This document shows, piece after piece, positions 56,040 to 64,000 of a stretch of 64,000 nt of DNA (its first letter is position 1; each line of letters opens with the position of its first letter). The DNA comes from Azolla caroliniana (lineage: Eukaryota; Polypodiophyta): contig JBHGNT010000012.1 of the NCBI GenBank assembly GCA_043228905.1, positions 2,170,001 through 2,234,000 of the forward strand. The letters are read 5' to 3'. The position numbers were made by a program, and so were the translations under genes. The notes beneath the pieces were generated by a model that worked only from the letters and a program-made list of their open reading frames with translations, was not told the DNA's origin and did not search any database.

Positions 56040-56054
56040 TCACTTAATATACTT

Positions 56055-57316
56055 AGTACTATATATTTGAAGATCAAAGTCAAGGACACGACAATACATT
56101 GCAGAACAAGAAGAATCGAAAAAAGATGTGCTCAAAAGAGTAGAGACAAACAAAGGTTTGCCACATTGAATAAAGTGTTGAGAATTATTTAATGAAAACA
56201 ATATTGAATGTTTGACCCAATCATTGGATAAAGAGGAAGTCTTTAAAAAAAAACCATGGATAACCAAGTATTACATCAATGGATCGAAGACTCATAATAT
56301 AGAAGTCTAGTTTTTCTACATAGGTATTGATATGGATTGGAAATTGATGAATCGTTCCATTGATGTATTGAATTCCTCCATCTGCTAGATGGACTTGATA
56401 AGTGTGATCGCGTAGACTTGGCTGAAGTTCCAACAATTGAACCAAAGGATCATTGATGAAATCATGTGAGCTTCCAAAATCAAATAAAAAATATATCGAA
56501 GACCCTTTGATAAGTATGTTGGCACCAAGCAAATATTTAGGTCCTAACCACATGTAGGTATTGGTCACTGGAGTTGCGAGTTAAGAATCCATAATCGAGT
56601 TTCTTTCATTTCCCACTAAATTGTGATGGATTAGGTGTAGAACCCAAGGGTTTATTATGGTCTTTATTATGATATACGACCATAATGAATTAAATTTCTA
56701 TTGCTTCCTCAAGTTCACTAGGATCCTTATCATGAACTATCTAAGGATAATCAGAGTTAGGAATGCCATGTAGTAAGCAAGCAATAAATTGTTTGTCACC
56801 TCAGGACCTCATTTTTGGAACTAAGTCCTAGCATAAGAGAAGATTTTTTTTGGCCAAAAATGTTAAGTATGTTGTGTGATGCTTCAGTCTCATAGGGAGA
56901 TTGAAGAAACAGTTTCTTAAATGTATTGGCAAAGTGATCCCATGCACTAAGAAACTTTTTGGCATTACAAAGCCCTTATTGGCAATCAAAGATTTTACCC
57001 CCAAGCTCACAATTGACATAGGCAATCTTGGTATCATCTAACTTAAGATAAAGTTCGAAATGTGACTCCCAACGACCAAGGCAAGTTATTTATAGCTTCT
57101 TATCACCTATGTAAGGTTTCACAACCAAGGATGGTTCACCTTGCTTGTCGTCTTTCAATGAAGAATTCAACTGCATATCCAACACCCAAGACTCAAGAGC
57201 TCTGTAAGATTTCTGAAGCTTAGGAAACTAAGTCAAGGTGGAATTCCGGTAGATGTGGCCGTTGGTGCCATGGGAGTAGTATCACATTCCATGTTTCTGT
57301 CATTGATTTGTGCCAT
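56055..57316 (-). pseudogene. decayed Ty3 gag and protease (relic element C)
   Basis: Gag begins near ATG 57316 (MAQINDRNMECDTT) and continues in broken frames through about 56.83 kb (capsid-like LKLDDTKIAYVN). The protease at 56568-56221 is open: ANILIKGSSIYFLFDFGSSHDFIN, with Asp-Phe-Gly where Asp-Ser-Gly is expected, and RSIDVILGYPWF. The decay and the LINE in pol show age. RT follows beyond the LINE at 53110-52440. Confidence 0.8.
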
Positions 57317-58581
57317 TGAGATGTCTAAAGCAAACAATTAATAATGTTTAGGAAGTGTTGGACAAGCTTTGGCAACATCATTCGATAAAAAATCTCATGT
57401 TCGTACCCCTTTAGACATGTGAGAAATGTTTCAAGAATAAGGACATTGTGGTAACACTAAGGTGTTTTAACAACCATGGAGGAGACATAAAAAAAAAATG
57501 TTTATCAAATGACCATGGCAGCTCCTCGAGGCTCGACATACATAAAAATTGATAAACCATGACCGTACACACTCATCTTACGAATTTGTAAATGTGCGTA
57601 AGGTCATGGTTTGTCAATTTTTATGTATTGTGGTCAAGAAAAGTTTTATATCCGACCGTATAAATAAATACTCTCAAATATGAGAATATTAACGATTTGT
57701 CATTGAGTGTGCATCCATATATTTTACTTATTTATTTATTTATTTATGTTAAAAATATAGATTTATAACAATACATTGATATGTATGTTAATACGTATAC
57801 ATTGTGTAGGTCAGGAAAACACAAGAAAATAAATAAATAAGTTAATAACCATAGATAATAAGGAAAAAAACACAATCAAAATAACCATTGGAAAAAATAA
57901 AAGCATCCTAGATCGAAGAAAAAATCACCCTACATCAAGGACCCAAAATACACAAAACACCCACCATAACTATATATGGAGTTATGATGGTGTGGATGAG
58001 GTGGTGTGTTTTATTAATAATAAAAAATATCGAATTTATTCTTTTTGTTTTTTTATTTATTTCCCCGAACAACACCAAGAAGTGAGACGGTTGCAATGAC
58101 CTATTGATGTGCACAATAGGTCGCAACTCATGAAGACTTGGTGTAGGAGGCCATGGCCCAAAAAAAAGTTTAAAAAATAGACAAATATAGATAAACATTT
58201 AACTAATTAACTATGAATAAATCACAAAAATTATTATGAAAAATAAATAAAATAAATGCGGATTTATTTATTTTTAAATATAAATAAATAAAACCTCATG
58301 TTGTCGACTAAACGACGAAACCCTAATCGGGCATAAAACATGAGATTGAACTACCACATATAATCCCATATTTCAACAAACCCCTCACTTATAGAAGAGA
58401 AACAAAGTATTTTACATAATTATAAAAAAAAAGGAGAAACGTTTGGAGAATACTGAAGTTCTCGAGTTGCTTATTCCTGGATCGAGAAAATGCACTCCAT
58501 TAATTGCTTCAGGATTTATAAGAGAAAGATAAAAAGAAACAAGCCAACACAAGAAAACATTAACCGCACTTTGATACTAAT
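57317..58581. other. leader/spacer of relic element C with a long hairpin
   Basis: No gene seen. It would be the 5' leader of element C, unusually long (1.26 kb). AT-rich with TTTA/AAAT runs at 57720-57870 and 58200-58300. The hairpin at 57537-57630 is listed separately. Confidence 0.5.
57537..57630. repeat. imperfect inverted repeat, ~35-bp arms
   Basis: The left arm CATAAAAATTGATAAACCAT (57541-57560) and onwards pairs with the right arm ending TTTGTCAATTTTTATG (57610-57625) around the shared word CCATGACC/GGTCATGG. About 32 of 35 positions pair, with a loop of about 22 nt. It could be a small fold-back element or give a hairpin RNA. Confidence 0.75.
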
Positions 58582-58985
58582 TGTTAGAATCTTAATTGGT
58601 GTTAAGAAAAGTTAAAGAGGGAAAATGAGGAAGAAAGGGCACCAATCCACTTGACCACCTAACAAAGGTGGACAGATCCAAGTTCCCATAAGTGTTCCAT
58701 ACCACCATGTACAAACATGGATCGTACTGTGGTTTGAAGAAGGAGGAGGTAGCTAGCCTTCATGAAGGTAGCTATATAGAAGAGATGCCCCTTCATGAAG
58801 GTAGCTAGCCTTCTTCTATAGGCTCAAATCCTAGGCCCCTTGTTTGTGTTTCTCACTTGGTTGTTTTTTAATAAAAAATAGCCAAGTGATGAAACACTCT
58901 AAAGTTATCTCTCATTGTAGGATTGAGATAAGTCAATCCTCACCCCTTCATACACAACTACGGTTACGATTATGATCATAATACT
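58582..58985 (-). repeat. LTR-like repeat Y, copy 2 (possible 5' LTR of relic element C)
   Basis: Begins TGTTAGAATC directly after TTTGATACTAAT, which resembles a decayed initiator-Met primer site read on the minus strand (TGGTATCAGAGC family). It matches 42560-43150. Its position upstream of gag on the same strand suggests it is the 5' LTR of relic element C. Confidence 0.55.
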
Positions 58986-59077
58986 CACCTTCATGAGAGT
59001 TTAAGTTTTCTTATTCTTCTTATTACTTTCCTACTTAAGAGTTTAGGGTTTGGTTTGAGAGTATTTTAGGGGACTAT

Positions 59078-59942
59078 TCTTCTTCACCACTATGCGCCAT
59101 TAGGTGTTGGCAGCTTCGAAGGGTTTGGTGTATTCGCCCACTAGTTGTTGACGGGAGCACGAAGTGGCCCGAGAATACTACACCAATATCAAGGCACCAA
59201 CCTTTGCTCTGATACCACTTGTTCCGAAACTTAGTAGCACTTAAACACTTATGTAAAACAAAAAATATGTTGTGCAAGATTTAAAAGGGAAACAAGAAAG
59301 ATACACAACAAATCAATAAACAATACACCACAAACTGAAAGAGTTAAAAACCACGGAACCTAGTCCAGAACTAATTCACTATCAATATAAAACTGATACA
59401 CCAAAGTTCTACTCTAAACAAGTTAGAGTACTATAAGCAATTGAGGAATATGATGTTTCCTCAAAAATAAAAAACTCAACAAAAAGAACACAAAAACCAC
59501 CAAAACTCACAGCACGTGGCTGATGACGGAGGCAGCGATGTCCGGATGTCTGAGTGTGTTGATGTACTTCCAAAAGATTGAAGGAATTAGTTGAGAAAGA
59601 GAGTATGTGCTCTCTGAAATCTGTTTTTCTCTGTCGCAGCAGAGAAATGCTCGTTTTTCCCCTTTTTAACACACTCAAAAAAGAATGTGTTACATAATGT
59701 AGATATGTAACGTCTTCTTGTGTGAACCCCTTTCACACTATTTTAAAAAAATACAAGTTGTGGGCGTCCAAGGCCCATTTTATTTACTTATTAATGTGGA
59801 CAGAAAAAACCTAACACTATTCTTCTTCACCACTATGCGCCATTAGGTGTTGGCAACTTCGAAGGGTTTGGTGTATTCGTCCACTAGTTGTTGACGGGAG
59901 CACGAAGTGGCCCGAGAACACTACACCAATATCAAGGCACCA
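59078..59942 (-). mobile_element. LTR (59220-59816) with primer site, flanked by ~125-bp direct repeats
   Basis: The LTR runs TGTTCCGAAACTTAG to CCTAACA (597 bp). Directly left is GCTCTGATACCAC (59207-59219), the complement of an initiator-Met primer site, so this is a 5' LTR on the minus strand. The block CTATTCTTCTTCACCACTAT...ATCAAGGCACCA occurs on both sides (59078-59202 and 59817-59942) with few differences, longer than any target duplication. No coding sequence of the element is left. Confidence 0.7.
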
Positions 59943-60164
59943 TTTCCGCCAAAAGTAGTCACTGTCTCGGTGGTTCAGTTGACCCACCTTCACCAAAAGC
60001 TCAGCTGCTCCCCATCCTTTGTTCCTATTTGAGTGTAATGGTCATCTTGGAACTACCATCGGTGTACTTATTCATGTTAAATATGTTGTTATCCCTACTT
60101 TATAAAGGGGTTTCTTGTACTACAAAATGTCATCTACATCTTAATATGATGACATTTTAGTCTT

Positions 60165-60725
60165 AATCTCATGTACTTTACATTAATCTCATGTATTAAG
60201 CCTAATCTTGTGTGTTAATCTCTTCCAAACCTTCATGGAAGAAAGAGGGAGATGAAAAGAGAGAAGGGAAGGTCGTGGAGGCCAAGGGTTTGCCTCCTTT
60301 AAGTGTTTCCCTCTTAGGAATGTTTGCCTCCTTGGAACATTCGTTGTCCAAGATTGGGGTAAGATGGGAAGAGTATGTTGATGATATGATAGGAAGGAGA
60401 TAGGAATCTTATCGACTATGATAGAACCCATGAAGGAAGGTCGACCCACCACCATCAAAGGAAGAGAGTTAAACTGAAAGAGTATGATAGTACTCAATAT
60501 GGAATCCTTCATAAGGAAGGTATATGAAAGCTTAAACGGATAATACGAAGCTAAAGTAAAGGCTACATTGGAGTGGAAATCAATTCTCGATCAATTATTC
60601 CAACAAAGGATGCGACCAATACAAAGGCTCGACTATGGTACAACAGTGGTACCACGGAAGAATATGTTAATCATGCCACCTTATCATGCGACTCTCTATG
60701 TATAAGAGGTGCAAAGTTTAAATCT
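60165..60725. other. spacer with no recognised gene
   Basis: Mixed AT-rich and purine-rich sequence; short open frames lack family motifs. A partial copy of repeat X (GGTGCAAAGTTTAAATCTTTGCTAGGG) begins near 60688. Confidence 0.45.
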
Positions 60726-61079
60726 TTGCTAGGGTTTAGTGGTTAGGGCCATTGACTCTCTATGTGTAAGAGGTGCAGAGTTTAAATCTTTGTTAGCATG
60801 TATTAAGGAATTATGCCCTTTTTGTATTCTTGAGGCAAAAATAAGGGAAGAAATGCATTTAATGCCAAAAAGAGGTGCCTCTTTCTCTATAAAAAAGGAA
60901 AAGACAATTTATTTCAAGTTTCTTATTTTGAGTTTTGGAGTACGCCGTTAAGGTTTTGTGAGGTTTTTATTCTTCATGTTTTCTTCTCGACATACATTGA
61001 GAGCTAAAGTTTATTTCTCCTCATCTTCATGAGAGTTTAGGTTTCCTTCTTGTTCTTCTTCTTATTACTTTCCTAGAAC
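60726..61079 (+). repeat. dispersed LTR-like repeat X, copy 2
   Basis: Matches 42300-42560 and continues through TTCATGAGAGTTTAGG and CTTATTACTTTCCTAG. It contains a tRNA-like A/B-box pair (60735-60748 and 60778-60788). Interrupted at CCTAGAAC by the hAT-type element. Confidence 0.65.
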
Positions 61080-61680
61080 CATAGATTGACACATGCATGA
61101 TATTCTCCATGCGCAATATTCTCAATATTCGAGAATACAAAATGGCCCCAAGAATATTAAAAAACCATTCGTTTTGTAAAATAAATATAAAAAATTATTT
61201 ATTTATTTAAATAAATGTATTTCACCAAAAAAACAATTATTCATTAATAGATTATAGTGTCAAGAGAGTTTATGAAACTTATTTTAATTAATTAATTTTT
61301 TTAAAACGAATATTTTTATATTTATTATACAAATATGATTAGTATGAACTTTGAAGATATGATTGGTTTGAAGTACCATTTTTAATGTCAAGATAAAAAT
61401 ATCCATAAATTTTGAGGAAATAAAAAGTGAGAAATTAATGAGCCTTTATTTTATTTTATTTATTTATTAAAAATAAAACGACTATACATTTATTATAAAA
61501 ATTTAGTAGTGTCAAGTCCCCAAAGTCCCTCTTTTATTATCCCTATTTATTGTTAAGTTCCTTTTCTTTTATCTTAGGAAATTTTTAAAACAAATACTTG
61601 ACTACCCATTCGTATTCGTATTCGTTTGCATTCGAATGGGAAACCCCACGAATGCGAATATGTCAATCTATGCCTAGAAC
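61072..61680. mobile_element. hAT-type non-autonomous element (593 bp)
   Basis: Element 61080-61672 starts CATAGATTGACACAT and ends in ATGTCAATCTATG, inverted copies of each other over the first 12 bp, flanked by a perfect 8-bp duplication CCTAGAAC (61072-61079 and 61673-61680). The interior is AT-rich with ATTTATTTAT runs, and TTCGTATTCG words near the right end. No transposase. Confidence 0.88.
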
Positions 61681-62421
61681 AAAGTGGCCCGAGAACACTA
61701 CTCTCACATCTAGGTGTCATTGTCGTTGGTGGGAGCCGTAGTCTCAGCAATTCACTTGACTCACCTTCACCGGAAGCTCGATTGCACCCCATCCTTTGAT
61801 CTAATTCAACTCTTGTTGGAACTCATAACAACAAGGGCCCCAATTGAGCTTGGCAAATATATAGTGAATGAGGTGAAGTCACCCATGGATAAAGGCAAAT
61901 TGTCAAATGTGAGGTCTCTACCAAATACAAGGCTCCGACAAGAAGAATTATCAAAACTAGGTACTTGGTAAAGATTGCAACATCATGTGTTCAAGACTAT
62001 GGGTTGATATGCCATTCATAGGGGAGTTTGTGAGGCAACTAGAGGAGCTTGTTGGCCTTCATGATTATCATGAATCGGAATCCTCAACAACGGATCCTCA
62101 AAAGAATTCATGGAAGCATCCCTATGGATTTGATAGTGCCTCGAGAGAATCCTCCAATTGTTCTTCCTCTAATATTGCTTGTAATGTTCAACAATCATTT
62201 GAATCACTTTGAGAGGGTAATAACATCATTTGTCATATAAACCAAATGAATAACTTTTATTGTGTCACTTATGCAACATTCCAATCTATAGGTCATAAAT
62301 ATATTTGGAGGCTCATTATTATTATTAGGGTAGTGGGAAATGATTTTCTTATTTCCTAAAGTCGTATTCAAATTTGTTATCCAACCAAAAAGGGCTACCA
62401 TCTTGGTGTCGGGGGCTAAAG
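61681..62421. other. spacer related to the sequence at 59.9 kb
   Basis: The start (AAGTGGCCCGAGAACACTAC and CCCCATCCTTTG) is a diverged copy of 59905-60020, so it is old element leader. No gene is recognised further on. Confidence 0.5.
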
Positions 62422-63064
62422 TGTTGGGATTTTCGGTCCCTCCGGATGGGATGTCCGGAGATGAATGACGGCAAGCCTGGTTGCGGTTACGGAACCGGAG
62501 GATGAAGAGTACCCGGTTACGGAGCCGGATGATGAAGACCCCGGCTACGGAGCCGGATGACGAAGACCCCGGCTACGGAGCCGGATGATGAATGTACCCG
62601 GAGAGAGATCCGGATGCGGGGACATATTTGTGAATATGTTTGCCAAGGGCCCTTTGAGGCTATATTTGTAAATAGCCCGAAAGTCATATGTGTATAAATA
62701 TGACTTAGGGCAAACAGTTTAGTCACTGTTGCTCATTTTCTGTTTTCCACTTAGAGAGAGTGAAGAGAGCAGCCGAGAGAGAGAGTGAGAGAGAGAAAGA
62801 CGAAGAGGTCGTTGCCTCTGTGTATTACTGCCGCCTGTGGCGAAGACAGTGAGCTCAAGGTTGTTGCCTTGTGGCTTCACCATTGTACATCTCTGTTCAT
62901 AGTGATAGTTGGAGTTTGAGGACTTTCGTGGTTTTTCCCATTTAGGGTTTTCCACGTAAAACATCCTGTGTACTTTTCTCTCTATTGTCTTCGTGTATTT
63001 TGTATTTCCTATTTTCTGTGAGTTGATCCTATTCCTCAGCTGTGGCCGAGCACCGTGTTCAACA
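62422..63064 (+). repeat. 5' LTR of the copia element
   Basis: 643 bp, TGTTGGGATTTTCGG to GTGTTCAACA. It contains tandem copies of a ~27-bp unit (GATGAAGACCCCGGCTACGG, GAGCCG) at about 62500-62595, a TATA box GTATAAATATG at about 62691 and a GAGA-rich tract at about 62754-62800. Confidence 0.9.
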
Positions 63065-63067
63065 AAG

Positions 63068-63083
63068 TGGTATCAGAGCACGG
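63068..63083 (+). promoter_or_regulatory. primer-binding site for initiator tRNA-Met
   Basis: TGGTATCAGAGCACGG lies 3 bp after the LTR; TGGTATCAGAGC is the classic complement of the plant initiator tRNA-Met 3' end. Confidence 0.93.
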
Positions 63084-63095
63084 TTAACACAGAAA

Positions 63096-64000
63096 ATGGA
63101 AGGCGGCGGTAGTGGGCCTCCGGGCATGATGGTGTTGAACTCACAGAACTACGCCGATTGGAAGATAAAGATGGAAGACCTTCTCATCGTCCGAGACCTG
63201 TACGAACCGATCGACAATGCCGAGATACCCAAGGGGGTAATAGAGTCGGAGTGGAAGCTCCTGAACCGGAAAGCCATAGCGACGATCCGGCAATATGTAG
63301 ATGTAAGTGTTCTGCAACATGTGGCGAACGACACCAACGCATATGAGATGTGGAAGAAGCTGTCGGGCCTCTACGAGAGGAAGAATGCGTTGAACCGGAC
63401 CTCCCTGATGAGGAAGATAGTGAACCTCAAGTACCGGGACGGCGAGAATATGGTGGAACACGTGAGCACGTTCATGGGATTCGTGAACCAGCTTGCGGCG
63501 ATCAAGTTCCCATTGGAGGATGCAATGCAAGCCATCATTCTGATGTGTACATTGCCGGAAAGCTGGGAGAACTTGGTGGTGACTCTCAGCACCTCCTGCA
63601 CGGAAGATAACTTGTCCCTACAAACGGTAAAGACAAGTATTTTGAACGAAGAAGCGCGTCGGAGAGATAAAGAACCGGCCTCCGACTCGAAGGCGCTTCT
63701 TACCGAATCGGAACGGGGAAGACAATGGAACCGGAGTCCGCAAAGACGGGAGAAGTCGGGGACCCGGTCGCAGTCAAGAGGAAGACCCACATGCTTCCAC
63801 TGTGGGAAGCCGGGGCACATCCGGAAGAATTGTCGGCATTACCGAAAGGACAACGGAGCCGACGACACCGATTCGAAGAAGTCACCGGAGAGAAACGGTG
63901 CATACCGGGGAGCCACGGGCCGGAGAGGTCCGGATCGGCGAGGGCAGGACCGGAAAGGAACGACGGCACTCGCGGCAAGTGAGGAAGAAATCATGCTCAT
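63096..64000 (+). CDS. copia Gag (open to the window end)
   Basis: From ATG 63096 (MEGGGSGPPGMMVLNSQNYADW) the frame is open for more than 300 codons without a stop. A UBN2/retrotran-gag type domain is seen: NYADWKIKMEDLL, ATIRQYVDVSVLQHVANDTNAYEMWKKLSGLYE, LMRKIVNLKYRDG, FMGFVNQLAAI, AIILMCTLPESW, followed by an Arg/Ser-rich stretch and a CCHC knuckle CFHCGKPGHIRKNC at about residue 234. It forms the particle and packages RNA. Pol would follow in the same frame, as usual for copia. Confidence 0.93.
   Translation, partial: MEGGGSGPPGMMVLNSQNYADWKIKMEDLLIVRDLYEPIDNAEIPKGVIESEWKLLNRKAIATIRQYVDVSVLQHVANDTNAYEMWKKLSGLYERKNALNRTSLMRKIVNLKYRDGENMVEHVSTFMGFVNQLAAIKFPLEDAMQAIILMCTLPESWENLVVTLSTSCTEDNLSLQTVKTSILNEEARRRDKEPASDSKALLTESERGRQWNRSPQRREKSGTRSQSRGRPTCFHCGKPGHIRKNCRHYRKDNGADDTDSKKSPERNGAYRGATGRRGPDRRGQDRKGTTALAASEEEIML

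Larger units (their letters stand above)
53111..56054 (-). mobile_element. 5'-truncated LINE with PPR sequence in its 3' region
   Basis: Insert 53126-56039 is flanked by a perfect 15-bp duplication TCACTTAATATACTT (53111-53125 and 56040-56054). On the minus strand the A-tail and the family 3' end (AAACTAATGGAAGGATA...poly-A) lie at about 53126-53165. At the other end are ORF2 C-terminal sequences (NWDPADYAWRL, WWTCRCNKKYEG, PPRWLFPPPS) related to the LINE at 30.2-31.2 kb. Between them, 53.28-55.0 kb, are non-LINE repeats and PPR-like sequence. The insertion separates the protease and RT of relic element C. Confidence 0.88.
62422..64000 (+). mobile_element. Ty1-copia retrotransposon, 5' part (runs off the window)
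   Basis: A 5' LTR, an initiator-Met primer site and an uninterrupted gag are present in order. The gag frame stays open to the window end, so this may be an intact element. The 3' part is outside the window. Confidence 0.93.

Noticed and set aside
60189-60512. Open frame of 107 codons on the minus strand
   Set aside because: No recognisable domain, no splice or codon evidence, and it overlaps unrelated open frames on the other strand.
61985-62212. 75-codon open frame ending before the copia LTR
   Set aside because: No motifs; adjacent sequence is old element leader, so chance open frame is likeliest.

Overview
The window is nuclear DNA from a land plant: spliced plant genes with introns up to about 1.5 kb, a eukaryotic tRNA-Lys gene, AT-rich intergenic DNA and many nested retroelements. 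The species cannot be read directly. A Tcn1/Sushi-like chromovirus, a second Ty3 element of unusual type and copia elements unlike the common angiosperm families lean towards a fern, lycophyte or other non-flowering plant. That is an inference with modest confidence.

Three protein genes are well supported. (1) At 151-2415 (+) lie the last five exons of a calcineurin-like metallophosphoesterase; its 5' part is outside the window. (2) At 12645-16624 (-) is a complete six-exon MAGE-domain gene, the plant NSE3 subunit of the SMC5/6 complex. (3) At 32310-36708 (-) is a complete eight-exon SPX-MFS vacuolar phosphate transporter of the PHT5/VPT type. A tRNA-Lys(UUU) gene sits at 9516-9588 (-), next to an 18-copy 42-bp satellite. 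A 1.6-kb minisatellite abuts the 5' end of NSE3.

Between these genes: 2.1-9.4 kb holds a 1.4-kb segmental duplication whose two copies enclose a captured NSE3 fragment, a decayed chimeric copia element and a U11/U12-31K gene fragment. The span 19.66-31.45 kb is one LINE with a 13-bp target duplication, split by a very young Ty3 chromovirus (22658-28438, equal 465-bp LTRs, target duplication GCAAG). The span 41.07-42.0 kb is an old relic of a related chromovirus. The span 43.74-51.84 kb is a multi-level nest: a tRNA-like sequence split by a hAT-type element, itself holding a 7.7-kb Ty3 element, itself holding a solo LTR. The span 52.4-59.0 kb is a decayed minus-strand Ty3 element interrupted by a 2.9-kb LINE copy that carries PPR-gene sequence inside its 3' region. 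The span 59.2-62.4 kb holds a further LTR, mosaic LTR repeats and a second hAT-type element. A copia element with an intact 5' LTR, primer-binding site and open gag runs off the right end.

The most notable observations are a self-complementary primer site in the young chromovirus, recurrent tRNA-like A/B-box modules at tRNA spacing inside several unrelated LTRs and mostly antisense to the element, the PPR-carrying LINE, and the unusual Ty3 element with an Asp-His-Gly protease and a -1 frame pol.
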